Shown in pieces: positions 17,230 through 26,954 of a DNA stretch of 64,000 bases. How positions within the stretch are numbered: position 1 is the stretch's first letter; every line of letters starts with the position of its first letter. The position numbers and the translations under genes were made by a program. Below the pieces are notes generated by a model. That model saw only the letters and a list, made by a program, of their open reading frames with translations. It was not told the DNA's origin and made no database searches. The DNA comes from G965195345 sp965277775 (GTDB lineage: Bacteria > Pseudomonadota > Gammaproteobacteria > CAKMZV01), in the NCBI GenBank assembly GCA_965277775.1, contig OZ255843.1, positions 1,736,001 to 1,800,000 of the forward strand. Direction: 5' to 3'.

Positions 17230-19134
17230 ATGTGCGGAATATTCGGTTGGATTGATGAGCAAACGCCTCTCAGTTGTGCAAATGAGGTGATTGCAACCAT
17301 GCGTCATCGGGGACCCGATGATGATGGGTGGGTTGCCTTAAAAGATTCAAACTGGCTGTCTGACCTTGATACGACGGATTTGAATCAAGGTTGTGAAGCA
17401 GTATTAGGCCATATTCGTCTTGCTATTATTGACCTTTCCTCGGATGGTCATCAACCCATGCAAAGCCAAAATGGGCGCTATCAAATGGTTTATAACGGCG
17501 AAATCTATAATTACATTGAGCTCAGAACGGAACTCATGGTGATGGGTCACGAGTTCACGACGCATACAGATTCAGAAGTCCTTTTAGTGGCTTGGGAAGC
17601 GTGGGGTCAAGACATGTTGAATCGTTTGGTTGGCATGTTTACTTTTGCCATCATAGACAAAGAAACTCGGACTTTAACATTGGCTCGAGATCCATTCGGT
17701 ATCAAACCGCTCTACTACGCAAATATTGACGGTTGTTTCTACTTTGCCTCCGAACTGCCGTCATTGCTCAAATTCAAAAAAATCCCACGTAAAATCAACT
17801 GGCAAAAAGCCGCTGATTACATTTTGCAAGGCGCTTATGAACATGGTGACCAAAGCATGCTGGAAGATATCCGCTATTTAAAACCTGCACATTGCTTAGT
17901 TGTGCCGATGAATCGTCCAGATTCATTGGTGATTCACAAATTCTGGCAACCCAATCCAAGTATCGATAAATCCATCAGTAAGGAAGAAGCTGTGGCGCAG
18001 TTGGCTCAATTATTTGAACAATCCATCAAATTACATTTGAGGAGTGATGTGCCAGTGGGTGTCGCACTATCTGGGGGGCTTGACTCGTCCTTGATCACTT
18101 GTATGGTGCGAAGACTATATCCAGATCAAAAATTACATGCCTTCAGTTTTATTGCAAAAGACAGTGCTTTTAACGAAATACAGTGGATCGATGCCGTTGT
18201 CGATCAAACCAAAGTGATCAGCCATAAGATTATCATTGAACCCAATGAAATCATTGCTGATATGGATGACTTCATCCTATCTCAAGGGGAACCGTGTGGG
18301 GGATCCAGTGTTTATGCGCAATATAGAATATTTAAAGAAGCCAAAAAACAAGGCATTACTGTGCTTTTAGAAGGCCAAGGCGCCGATGAAAGTTGGGCTG
18401 GATACTGGGGCTATCCTGAGTATCGATTACTCAGCTTGCTCAAACAAGGCAAGTTAATCACTGCTTATAAATTTTTACAAGCATCTGGACAATATGTGGG
18501 TAGATCAAGCAAAGACGTTGTGCTACGTTTGATGCAATATTTTCTGAGTAAAACACCTACAAGCATCTGGAGAATGGGTCGGCATTGGATGAATAAATCT
18601 GTCACACCTGTATTTATAAATCATGATGCGCTCAAAACATTGGATATAAAAATTGAATGGCTTTATCCCCAGCAGTTTCAAGGAAAAAATGCGCTTAAAA
18701 ACAGAATGGCAACCGAGTTAAGCGAGCAAAAATTGATTTCATTACTGAGGCATTCTGACCGTGCTTCTATGCGTTCATCCATTGAGAGTCGGGTGCCATT
18801 CCTAACGACACCACTGGTTGAATATGCTTTGTCTCTACCAGAGGCATACTTGGTTGACAAGGCTGAGCCCAAGCATATGTTAAAGGCTTTGGGTCAAGGG
18901 GTCATTCCACAAATCGTGATGGATAGAAAAGATAAAAATGGTTTTCACACACCACCGCAGTGGAATACCGAGCTGAATATTTGGTATGAAAAAATGTTTG
19001 AAGATATCAAAGAGATTCCATTTATCGACGAAACCGCCTTCCACAAAACCAAAAATAAGCTTTCAACGGACATGAAATGGCGCATTGCATCGTTCTTACG
19101 GTGGAAAAAATTAATTCAGGCCACAGGGGCATGA
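17230..19134 (+). CDS. asnB: Glutamine-hydrolysing asparagine synthase-type amidotransferase
   Basis: The protein (634 residues) has an N-terminal class II glutaminase domain starting Met-Cys-Gly, with Cys2 as the nucleophile exposed after Met removal; this fixes the start. The C-terminal synthetase domain carries the ATP-pyrophosphatase loop SGGLDSS near residues 280-286. The general reaction turns a carboxylate into an amide using glutamine and ATP. It may make asparagine. In polysaccharide loci, however, AsnB homologues amidate uronic acids, and this gene opens a cluster with galU and ugd. It shares their strand, with 136 bases before galU. Confidence 0.9.
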   Translation: MCGIFGWIDEQTPLSCANEVIATMRHRGPDDDGWVALKDSNWLSDLDTTDLNQGCEAVLGHIRLAIIDLSSDGHQPMQSQNGRYQMVYNGEIYNYIELRTELMVMGHEFTTHTDSEVLLVAWEAWGQDMLNRLVGMFTFAIIDKETRTLTLARDPFGIKPLYYANIDGCFYFASELPSLLKFKKIPRKINWQKAADYILQGAYEHGDQSMLEDIRYLKPAHCLVVPMNRPDSLVIHKFWQPNPSIDKSISKEEAVAQLAQLFEQSIKLHLRSDVPVGVALSGGLDSSLITCMVRRLYPDQKLHAFSFIAKDSAFNEIQWIDAVVDQTKVISHKIIIEPNEIIADMDDFILSQGEPCGGSSVYAQYRIFKEAKKQGITVLLEGQGADESWAGYWGYPEYRLLSLLKQGKLITAYKFLQASGQYVGRSSKDVVLRLMQYFLSKTPTSIWRMGRHWMNKSVTPVFINHDALKTLDIKIEWLYPQQFQGKNALKNRMATELSEQKLISLLRHSDRASMRSSIESRVPFLTTPLVEYALSLPEAYLVDKAEPKHMLKALGQGVIPQIVMDRKDKNGFHTPPQWNTELNIWYEKMFEDIKEIPFIDETAFHKTKNKLSTDMKWRIASFLRWKKLIQATGA

Positions 19135-19270
19135 TCGTTTTTCAGAAGGGTTTTTAACCATGAAAGTGATACAATATTGACCCACGCCGAGGGGGACATT
19201 GGGCATTTACACAGCCCACTGAAATGCCTTATTCTCTTTATTACGAATAGTTAGACACGATAACAATCAC

Positions 19271-20152
19271 ATGGATCAACAGTCTGTTAATATCGCCATC
19301 ATCCCTGTTGCTGGACTGGGGTCAAGGCTCTTGCCTGCAACGAAGGTCGTCCCCAAAGAATTGCTGGTGCTGGTGGATAAACCCTTGGTTCAATATGTGG
19401 TTGAAGAAATCATCTGTGCGGGCATAAAACAAATAATTTTTGTTGATAATCCAGTAAAACAAGGTCGAATTGAACGGCATTTTTCACCCATGACTGAGTT
19501 GTCAAATGAGTTGCTCAGAGAAGGTAAAAAAGAACTGTTAAATCGTTTAGAACAAACCACCCCCCGAGATGTTCAATTTGTAACAGTTCTACAAAATGAA
19601 CCTTTGGGCTTAGGGCATGCTGTATTACAAGCGGCTCCGATCGTTCACCAATCGAATGTCGCTGTTATTTTGCCTGACGTGATTATGGCGGACCAAACGG
19701 GTGAAGATTTGCGAAAGATGATTGCCGAGTTTGAAAAAAACCAAACAGGACAGGTGATGCTTCAACATGTGCCCGATAATGAAGTTCAAAATTATGGCAT
19801 TGCCGATCTCGGAGGGGCGGAATTTAAACCAGGTATGAGCGATAAAATCAAGACTGTGGTTGAAAAACCCACTCAAAAAGCAGCGCCATCAAATTGGGCA
19901 TTAAGCGGGCGTTATGTTCTGCCAGCGAGCATATTTGATTATTTGCAGGCTGTGCGCCAAGATAAACATGGTGAGTTTCAATTGACAGATGCTTTAAAAG
20001 GCCTTTGCCGAGAAGAGGGTCTAAACGGTTGGGGCGCGTTAAATGACGTTCACGATTGTGGTAATCGCCTTGGTTTTTTAAAAGCAAGTCACCATTTCGC
20101 TTGTCAACATAAAGAACTTGGCAAGGCTTATAAACAGTGGGTAAATCGTTGA
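19271..20152 (+). CDS. galU: UTP-glucose-1-phosphate uridylyltransferase
   Basis: GalU makes UDP-glucose from UTP and glucose-1-phosphate. The 293 residues begin with the nucleotidyltransferase signature VAGLGSRLLPATKVVPKELL (about residues 13-32) and continue with the sugar-binding VEKP and GRYVLPASIF segments. Length and order fit bacterial GalU. UDP-glucose is the substrate of the next gene, ugd, 31 bases downstream, so the pair is a two-step route to UDP-glucuronate. Confidence 0.96.
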   Translation: MDQQSVNIAIIPVAGLGSRLLPATKVVPKELLVLVDKPLVQYVVEEIICAGIKQIIFVDNPVKQGRIERHFSPMTELSNELLREGKKELLNRLEQTTPRDVQFVTVLQNEPLGLGHAVLQAAPIVHQSNVAVILPDVIMADQTGEDLRKMIAEFEKNQTGQVMLQHVPDNEVQNYGIADLGGAEFKPGMSDKIKTVVEKPTQKAAPSNWALSGRYVLPASIFDYLQAVRQDKHGEFQLTDALKGLCREEGLNGWGALNDVHDCGNRLGFLKASHHFACQHKELGKAYKQWVNR

Positions 20153-20183
20153 TTTATTCTATTCTTTTAATGGATGTAAACTG

Positions 20184-21350
20184 ATGAAAATAGCAGTGGT
20201 TGGGACGGGCTATGTCGGATTGTCCATGTCGATGGTATTGGCTCAGCATAATGAGGTTGTGGCGCTTGATATTGACGCTGAGAAAATAGACCAGCTGAAT
20301 CGAGGCGAAAGTCCAATCGTTGATGCAGAAGTTGAACGATTCTTAAAGGAAAAGTCTTTGACCTTCAAAGCCACCTTAGACTCTGAAGAGGCACTGACTG
20401 GTGCTGCTTTTGTGGTCATTGCAACGCCAACAGATTATGATCTGGTCGAGAATTATTTTAATACCCAATCCATTGAAACCACCATTCAAGCCACTCAGGC
20501 CATCAACCCCAAAGCGGTGATTGTCATAAAATCAACGGTTCCTGTGGGCTATGTACGAAAAGTCAGGGCGCAGTTTAACAGCGACAATATTATTTTCTCA
20601 CCCGAATTTTTGCGAGAAGGGCACGCGTTGCAAGATAATTTATACCCTTCGAGAATCATCATTGGAGAAAAATCTGAACGCGCTGAGCAATTTGCACAAT
20701 TACTGGTGCAAGGTGCCATAAAAAAAGACATTGACATTTTATATACCGATTCAACAGAAGCAGAAGCGATTAAGCTGTTTTCTAATACCTATCTTGCCAT
20801 GCGCGTCGCATATTTCAATGAGTTAGATAGTTTTTGTGAAGTCCATGATTTGAAAACGCGCGAAATCATTAAGGGGGTTTGCTTAGATTCTCGCATAGGT
20901 GCAGGCTACAATAATCCATCTTTTGGATACGGTGGCTATTGTTTGCCAAAAGATACCAAACAACTGATGGCAAATTACAGCGATGTCCCCAATAATCTCA
21001 TCGATGCCATTGTTGCAGCGAACCAAACACGTAAGCAATTCATTGCGGATCAAATTCTGAAGAGAAACCCCCAAAAGGTTGGCATTTACCGTTTGGTGAT
21101 GAAACAAAATTCTGATAATTTCCGCGCATCTGCCATTCAAGGCATTATGAAACGCATAAAAGCCAAAGGCATCGAGGTGATCGTGTATGAACCCACTTTG
21201 CAAGAAACAGAATTTTTCAATTCCAAAGTGATGACATCTTTGGATGATTTTAAAAAACAATCAGATGTGATTATTTGTAATCGCCTTTCTGATGAAATCA
21301 AAGATGTTATGGGTAAAGTTTATACTCGAGATTTATTTGGTGAAAGTTGA
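20184..21350 (+). CDS. ugd: UDP-glucose 6-dehydrogenase
   Basis: Ugd oxidises UDP-glucose twice with NAD to UDP-glucuronate. The 388 residues show the N-terminal Rossmann motif GTGYVGLS, the segment SPEFLREGHAL, and the active-site segment GYGGYCLPKDT with catalytic Cys253. The length matches the short group of bacterial Ugd proteins. UDP-glucuronate is the likely donor for the GumK-like transferase and the substrate of the 4-epimerase encoded further along. After the stop comes about 780 bases of decayed sequence rather than a gene. Confidence 0.96.
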   Translation: MKIAVVGTGYVGLSMSMVLAQHNEVVALDIDAEKIDQLNRGESPIVDAEVERFLKEKSLTFKATLDSEEALTGAAFVVIATPTDYDLVENYFNTQSIETTIQATQAINPKAVIVIKSTVPVGYVRKVRAQFNSDNIIFSPEFLREGHALQDNLYPSRIIIGEKSERAEQFAQLLVQGAIKKDIDILYTDSTEAEAIKLFSNTYLAMRVAYFNELDSFCEVHDLKTREIIKGVCLDSRIGAGYNNPSFGYGGYCLPKDTKQLMANYSDVPNNLIDAIVAANQTRKQFIADQILKRNPQKVGIYRLVMKQNSDNFRASAIQGIMKRIKAKGIEVIVYEPTLQETEFFNSKVMTSLDDFKKQSDVIICNRLSDEIKDVMGKVYTRDLFGES

Positions 21351-21390
21351 TCCATTTATCACATTGCTTGATCCTCCTAAACATAACATT

Positions 21391-22064
21391 AGACCCTCTT
21401 AGTGACTGGCGCGGCAGGCTTTGTAGGTTAATATATCGCCATAGTCGTATAGAGCAATGAAACGATGCCAGCTCAAGCTGTGTGTATGGTGCAAGTACCA
21501 CCACGCTGTTTAATCATCCGCTTTAACGCTATGTAACCTCTAAAATATCTAATGAAATGATGGTGCAGTTATAGCCATTGTTATGCTTTAGCGACAATTG
21601 AGATTTGCATAGTTTACGGGTCTCGACCAGAGATTTCACCTTTATAGATGATATGACAGAATGCGCTATTAGAGTCAGCAATAAAATTGCAGAACCCAAT
21701 GCTAAAACTCAATGCTCATTGGGACAGTGATATCAGATCCGTCGGGTAGTCAGGTCTCTTTTAAAATTCATAATATTGGGAACAACAATCCTATAATTAG
21801 AGGCTTATATTAAAACGATAAAGAAGAAGGTCGGTAAAATTGACAATAGCTAAGAAAGTCGGTAGAATTGCCGCCCGCAACCTCTTAACCCAAGCAAAGT
21901 AAACTCTTACCCCAAACTAAGCAATAAGGCGATGTACATGCACTGCGCTGATTGATTGGCCTTAGAAAATATCGTTGGCGACAGACTATTAAAGCCCATT
22001 GACTATGGCATTGAGCAGTTAGTTCATATGGTATTATTACGGCATAAATTTAAAGCAATGAATG
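21391..22064 (+). pseudogene. Remnant of a UDP-glucuronate 4-epimerase gene, first tandem copy
   Basis: This stretch aligns along its length with the intact epimerase gene at 23950-24984. Matched pieces include the glycine-loop region (21395-21425 with 23957-23985), CTAAAATATCTAATGAA near 21540, the segment around 21765-21840, and the 3' end with GACTATGGCATTGAGCAG near 22003. A deletion of about 350 bases follows the glycine loop, a shorter one follows the VYG-equivalent region, and stops and frameshifts break every frame. The downstream spacer also resembles the spacer after the intact gene. It is a degraded duplicate, not a functional gene. Confidence 0.88.
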
Positions 22065-22127
22065 GTTTTTGACATTTGATTTAACACATAAGAGATTATT
22101 TAAAACACATAAACAATCAGATAAAAT

Positions 22128-23873
22128 ATGAAAATTATTGGTATCAGTGAAGGTGGCAGTTGTTCAGCTGTTTTTTTGGAAAACGGTGAAGTGCAATTCG
22201 CTATTGAAGAAGAGCGTTTTAGTCGAAAGAAAGGTGGGGCCAATATGGGCATCCCTTGTCGAGCCATTGAATATGGTTTGAAACACTTGGGTTGGTCGGT
22301 ATCGGATGTTGATGCCGTCTGTCTATCAAATCTCCAACTGATGACTTTCACCAATGAGGATTTTTATCGAACCTATAAAGATCAATTTGAATCAAGCACC
22401 AAGTTGAGACTGAAAGAAACTTTTAAAAAATCCATTAAGTCAATGCTTCCTCAAAGTGTGATCGAAGAAATTCAAAAACGTAAGGCTGTTCAAATACCTG
22501 AAGAAAAACTCAGTGAAATGGGTTTTGATGTGCAAAAAATTCATCGCTATCATCATCATTTATGTCATGCAGCAGCGGCCTATTATGGCGTTCGAGCCAA
22601 TAGTGAGGAGCCACACATTGTGATCTCACTCGATGGTGGCGGGGATGGCGATTGTTCGCACGTCTATCTGGCAGAAAAAGAAAACATGAAACTGCTTGAT
22701 AGCACACCCTATGGACATTCACCTGGAAATATTTACTCCTGTACAACGCATTTTATGGGCATGAAGCCCCACGAACATGAATATAAATTGATGGGCATTT
22801 CAGCGTATGCAAAAAAAGAACATACTCAAGAAATAATTAACCAATTTAAGCAATATGTTGCAGTACACCCAGATAACCCTTTTAAATTTCAAAGAAAAAT
22901 ACCTGAATCTTTGTCTCGGATAGGTTCACGTCTTTTCAATGATTTTAAATGCGTAAGATTTGATAATATGGCCGGGGGTTTACAATTGTTTACAGAAGAG
23001 TTGCTCTTAGATTGGGTCTCGGGTATTGTTAAAAAAACAGGTATAAAAAAAGTCGTTGCTGGTGGTGGTGTTTTTATGAATATAAAAACAAACAAACGTA
23101 TTGCTGAAGAATTGGGACTTGAACATTTTGATGTGATGCCTTCTTGTGGTGATGAGTCCAATGCGTTTGGTGCTGCTTGGTATCATTATGCACATCATTC
23201 GCCCACCAAAGGAATAGACATTGCGTTTCCAAGTTATTGTTTGGGCAGCGATGGTGCCGATGAGTTGACAAGGGCCAAGGCGCATTATAGAGATCAACTT
23301 ATTTTTGAAACAGTAGAAAAACCTAATCAAAAAACAGCCGAGTTGTTGGCCGAAGGAAAAATTATTGCTCGTTGTTCTGATCAAATGGAATTTGGCGCTC
23401 GCGCTTTAGGCAATCGTTCAATTCTTGCCGATCCAACGAATGCAAGTGTTATTCCAATCATCAATAAAATGATAAAAAACCGCGACTTTTGGATGCCCTT
23501 TGCACCCGCCATAAAAAAAGAAAGAGCGCAAGATTACCTAATCATTCCAGAGAGTTTGCCTGAAACAATTTCACCATTTATGATGCACGCATTTGATACG
23601 ACTGACAAACGGGCAGATTTATATGCAGGCACACATGCTTATGATCAAACAGCCCGTGCGGAAATCGTTACGGAAAAAAGTAATAAAGGCTTTTATGAGG
23701 TCATCAATGAATTTGAAAAAATCACAGGACGAGGCGCCGTTCTAAATACTTCCTTTAACCTACATGGCTATCCCATTGTTCGCTCAGCTATGGACGCTTG
23801 TGATGTCCTCGTTAACAGCGGATTAGAGTATTTGATCATCAATGATTGTCTAATTACCAAAAAATCATCATAG
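22128..23873 (+). CDS. Carbamoyltransferase, NodU/CmcH/TobZ family
   Basis: Enzymes of this family make carbamoyl-adenylate from carbamoyl phosphate and ATP and transfer the carbamoyl group to a hydroxyl, often on a sugar. The N-terminal Kae1-like domain starts with MKIIGISEGGSCSAVFLENG and holds the metal-binding HHHLCHAAAAYY segment near residues 140-152 and DGGGDGD. The C-terminal YrdC-related domain has FGARALGNRSILADP and NTSFNLHGYPIV. The 581 residues are full length. It probably carbamoylates a sugar of the glycan made by this cluster. It is the intact member of a duplicated pair; a fragment of its sister lies at 25041-25197. Confidence 0.9.
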   Translation: MKIIGISEGGSCSAVFLENGEVQFAIEEERFSRKKGGANMGIPCRAIEYGLKHLGWSVSDVDAVCLSNLQLMTFTNEDFYRTYKDQFESSTKLRLKETFKKSIKSMLPQSVIEEIQKRKAVQIPEEKLSEMGFDVQKIHRYHHHLCHAAAAYYGVRANSEEPHIVISLDGGGDGDCSHVYLAEKENMKLLDSTPYGHSPGNIYSCTTHFMGMKPHEHEYKLMGISAYAKKEHTQEIINQFKQYVAVHPDNPFKFQRKIPESLSRIGSRLFNDFKCVRFDNMAGGLQLFTEELLLDWVSGIVKKTGIKKVVAGGGVFMNIKTNKRIAEELGLEHFDVMPSCGDESNAFGAAWYHYAHHSPTKGIDIAFPSYCLGSDGADELTRAKAHYRDQLIFETVEKPNQKTAELLAEGKIIARCSDQMEFGARALGNRSILADPTNASVIPIINKMIKNRDFWMPFAPAIKKERAQDYLIIPESLPETISPFMMHAFDTTDKRADLYAGTHAYDQTARAEIVTEKSNKGFYEVINEFEKITGRGAVLNTSFNLHGYPIVRSAMDACDVLVNSGLEYLIINDCLITKKSS

Positions 23874-23949
23874 AGTCGCTATTAAAATCTGGTTATTAAT
23901 GGCTTAATCATCTTAAAGTTAAACCCCTAATCGAAAACAAAATAAAAAC

Positions 23950-24984
23950 ATGACCATCTTAGTGACAGGCGCTGCAGGCTTTATTGGCTATCATGTTGCC
24001 AAACAATTATTAGAGAGAGGTGAAACAGTTGTCGGTTTGGATGTTTTGAATGATTACTACGATGTGAAACTCAAACAAGATCGCATCAAAGATTTATCCG
24101 AATTTGCGCAAAAACACCAAAAAGCGTTTTTCTTTGACCAATCAAATCTTGCCGATCATGCAGCGGTTGATCGATGTTTTGCTGAACATAAAATTAAAAA
24201 AGTTATCCACTTGGCTGCTCAAGCAGGCGTGCGATACTCTCTAATAAATCCCCGTTCGTACATTGAAAGTAACATTGTTGGTTTTTTGAATGTCTTAGAG
24301 GCTTGTCGTCAAAATGGCATTGCCCATTTAACTTATGCGAGTTCAAGCAGTGTGTATGGCGCAAACACGACCATGCCGTTTAGTGAACACCATAGTGTTA
24401 ACCACCCCCTGCAACTCTATGCGGCATCCAAAATATCTAATGAAGTGATGGCGCACAGTTACAGCCATCTTTATGCGTTGCCGACAACAGGATTGAGATT
24501 TTTCACAGTTTACGGACCTTGGGGTCGACCAGATATGGCCTTATTTAAGTTCGCCAAAAACATCATAGAAGAAAAGCCGATTGATGTATTCAATAATGGT
24601 GACCACTTAAGAGATTTCACCTATATCGATGACATCACAGAGGGCGTTATAAGAGCCAGCAATCAACCTGCCCAACCCAATGCTGATTGGGACAGCAACA
24701 AACCGGACCCCTCTAGTAGCAACGCGCCTTTTAGAATTTATAATATTGGGAATAACAACCCAGTTAAGTTAGATGTTTATATTAAAACAATAGAGGAGAA
24801 AGTCGGTAAAATTGCCATCCGCAACCTTTTGCCCATGCAAAAAGGTGATGTGCGTGCAACCAGCGCTGATTGTTCGGCCTTAGAAAGTGCTGTTGGCTAC
24901 AGACCATCAACGTCCATAGACTACGGCATCGAGCAGTTTGTTCATTGGTATTGTCGCTATTATGGTATAAATTTAGAGCATTGA
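23950..24984 (+). CDS. UDP-glucuronate 4-epimerase-like protein
   Basis: The 344-residue extended SDR begins with the NAD-binding TGAAGFIGYHVA and the family segment GLDVLNDYYDVKLKQ, typical of the CapI/LpsL group that interconverts UDP-glucuronate and UDP-galacturonate. The catalytic Tyr-x3-Lys is in LYAASKIS. The substrate-side segments TVYGPWGRPDMALFKF and IYNIGNNNPV also fit that group. It lies 76 bases after the carbamoyltransferase gene. With galU and ugd upstream it would complete a route to UDP-galacturonate. It is the surviving second tandem copy of the gene whose remnant is at 21391-22064. Confidence 0.88.
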   Translation: MTILVTGAAGFIGYHVAKQLLERGETVVGLDVLNDYYDVKLKQDRIKDLSEFAQKHQKAFFFDQSNLADHAAVDRCFAEHKIKKVIHLAAQAGVRYSLINPRSYIESNIVGFLNVLEACRQNGIAHLTYASSSSVYGANTTMPFSEHHSVNHPLQLYAASKISNEVMAHSYSHLYALPTTGLRFFTVYGPWGRPDMALFKFAKNIIEEKPIDVFNNGDHLRDFTYIDDITEGVIRASNQPAQPNADWDSNKPDPSSSNAPFRIYNIGNNNPVKLDVYIKTIEEKVGKIAIRNLLPMQKGDVRATSADCSALESAVGYRPSTSIDYGIEQFVHWYCRYYGINLEH

Positions 24985-25040
24985 ATGGATACCATGACAC
25001 CTGATTTTATATACATTGGCCGTTATTTAAAAACACCCGA

Positions 25041-25197
25041 ATAGAAAGTTTATCTGACAGTATTTCTCCATTTATAATGCACGCCTTTGTTACAACCGAA
25101 AAACGGGCAGATTGGACGCTTGTGATGTCCTCGTTAGTTGTAGATGAAATTATTTGATCATCAATGACTGTTTAATCAACCAGAAATTCAAATAATA
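25041..25197 (+). pseudogene. Remnant of a carbamoyltransferase gene, second tandem copy
   Basis: Two blocks match the 3' part of the intact carbamoyltransferase gene. Bases 25043-25114 correspond to about 23549-23621 (the ISPFMMHAFDTTDKRAD region). Bases 25115-25190 correspond to about 23792-23867 (DACDVLVNS and the last residues). The roughly 170 bases between these blocks, and the 1.4 kb before them, are missing. Together with the epimerase remnant it marks an old tandem duplication. It cannot encode an enzyme. Confidence 0.85.
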
Positions 25198-25210
25198 AGT
25201 AGATTGTGTT

Positions 25211-26290
25211 ATGAATCCATTTAAACCCTACTCTCTTACTTCGCACAAGGCATGGGAAATTCAAGATAAGTCGAGTGTTGCAAAACTTGATTGGAATGAA
25301 TCGGACATCAGCCCTTCACCCCGAGTCAAAGAAAGTTTGATTGATTTTATTAGTCATTATCCGCTGAATTGGTACCCTGATGCGAATAATGATGAACTGT
25401 TAAAACAGTTATCAAACTATGCTTCGATTAATGTTCAATGTGTACAATATTTTAACGGATCAGATGGCGCCCATGAGTATATAGTTAAGGTCATGTGCCG
25501 AAGTGGTGATGCGGTTATTATGGTCGGACCAACGTATGACAATTTTCGTATTGTGGTCGAGAGCAATGATTTAAAAATAAATTTTTTTAACGTTAGTGAA
25601 CCGTGGGAAAACCTAAATGTACAATCTTTAATTGACCGAGTACATTCGGTTAAAGCGTCGTTAGTGTATCTTTGTAATCCGAACAATCCCACTGGTATGA
25701 TGGTGTCTATAAAGGACATCGAAATGCTATTAAAAGCAACTCCCCACTGTCATTATCTTGTTGATGAGGCATATTATGAATTTGGCAAGAATAGTGCGGC
25801 AGAGCTTATTAAAAAATATAAAAATCTAATCATTACGAGGACATTTTCAAAAGCATTCGGTCTTGCATCACTTCGTATGGGATATGTTTTATCAGACAGT
25901 GAAAACATTGAAAAAATCAATTTAGTGCGAAACGCGAAGAGTGTCAGTATGCCGGCTCAAGTAGCGGCATTAGCAGCGTTGAAAGACATCGATTACATGA
26001 ATGAATACGTTGAAAAAATCGATCAATCAAAAAGTTTTTTAATCAAGTGCATACAAGATAAATACAAAGACAAACTGCAAATTTATGCTGGATATGGCAA
26101 TTTTGTATTCATTAAAATTATTCAAGGAAATAAAGATCAATTGATCACGCTTTTAAAAGCCCAAAACGTTTTTATTAGGGATTTTAAGCACATTGAAGGC
26201 TTTTCGGAATTCGTCCGCATTACCTTAGGTACGATGAAAAAAATGGAACAATTAGAAGCAATTTTGAGTTGCTATTATTTCCCCAAATAA
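25211..26290 (+). CDS. PLP-dependent class I/II aminotransferase-fold enzyme, HisC-like
   Basis: This is a fold-type I PLP enzyme of 359 residues. It shows PNNPTGM near 157, the DEAYYEF segment binding the pyridine ring, and the PLP lysine in TFSKAFGLASLRMGY near 215. The overall form is that of histidinol-phosphate aminotransferase. The his operon lies elsewhere and has no hisC beside it, yet the glycan context suggests a specialised role. In Campylobacter jejuni capsule loci, enzymes of this kind act on serine phosphate or dihydroxyacetone phosphate to make aminoalcohol phosphates. Its stop overlaps the start of the HAD gene (TAATG), so the two are translationally coupled. Confidence 0.75.
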   Translation: MNPFKPYSLTSHKAWEIQDKSSVAKLDWNESDISPSPRVKESLIDFISHYPLNWYPDANNDELLKQLSNYASINVQCVQYFNGSDGAHEYIVKVMCRSGDAVIMVGPTYDNFRIVVESNDLKINFFNVSEPWENLNVQSLIDRVHSVKASLVYLCNPNNPTGMMVSIKDIEMLLKATPHCHYLVDEAYYEFGKNSAAELIKKYKNLIITRTFSKAFGLASLRMGYVLSDSENIEKINLVRNAKSVSMPAQVAALAALKDIDYMNEYVEKIDQSKSFLIKCIQDKYKDKLQIYAGYGNFVFIKIIQGNKDQLITLLKAQNVFIRDFKHIEGFSEFVRITLGTMKKMEQLEAILSCYYFPK

Positions 26291-26952
26291 TGATGAAAAA
26301 TTTGGTGTTGTTTGATTTTTGTGAAACGCTCGTATCATTTCAATCGGCTGATGCATTTGTTAAGTACTTTGGCAAAAAAAAATGCCACACTCGTTGGTTT
26401 TTCTTTAATTTCTATGCAAGGGTCGTTGATTTTTTAATGTTCAAAATTCAAGGGACTAAAAAAAGTTATGGGAAAAGCATTAAATTGAAAACATTGTCAG
26501 GTTTCACAAGAGAGGAAATCAGACAGGTTTCGCAGCAATTTTATGATGAGCAAATCTGTCCCAATTTAATTTCAGATACGATGGTTTATCTTAAAGAACA
26601 TTTAACAAAAGCCGATCGGGTCATCATAGTTTCAGCAGGGTATTATGATTATTTGCAATTTTTCACTAATCAATTTAGTATTGAATTGGTCTGTACAAAA
26701 TTAGCCTATAAAAATGATATATGTCAGGGTGCATTTGAAACAGTAGATTGTCTAGGTGAGGAAAAAATCGCCTTCTTACAAAAAACAATAGACATTGAAT
26801 CCTATGATCGATCTCAAATAGTCGTTTACTCAGACAGTGTCAGTGACCTTCCTCTGTTCAATTTAGCCGATCAGACGTTTGTTGTTTTGAACAAAAAAAG
26901 TCACAAATCATTGCCCGCTTGGATAGACAAGCATCAACCGATCTGGTGGTAG
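26290..26952 (+). CDS. HAD-superfamily (subfamily IB, SerB-like) phosphatase-like protein
   Basis: This 220-residue HAD protein has motif I LFDFCETLV near residue 8 and motif IV VYSDSVSDLPLF, the subfamily IB layout. The nucleophilic Asp is present, but the position two residues on, normally Asp (acid/base), is Cys; catalysis may be altered. The start at 26290 (or 26293) overlaps the stop of the PLP enzyme gene, and a reading from 26269 is less likely. Coupling suggests it dephosphorylates the product of the PLP enzyme, for example an aminoalcohol phosphate. That is inference from order and known capsule pathways. Confidence 0.7.
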   Translation: MMKNLVLFDFCETLVSFQSADAFVKYFGKKKCHTRWFFFNFYARVVDFLMFKIQGTKKSYGKSIKLKTLSGFTREEIRQVSQQFYDEQICPNLISDTMVYLKEHLTKADRVIIVSAGYYDYLQFFTNQFSIELVCTKLAYKNDICQGAFETVDCLGEEKIAFLQKTIDIESYDRSQIVVYSDSVSDLPLFNLADQTFVVLNKKSHKSLPAWIDKHQPIWW

Positions 26953-26954
26953 AT

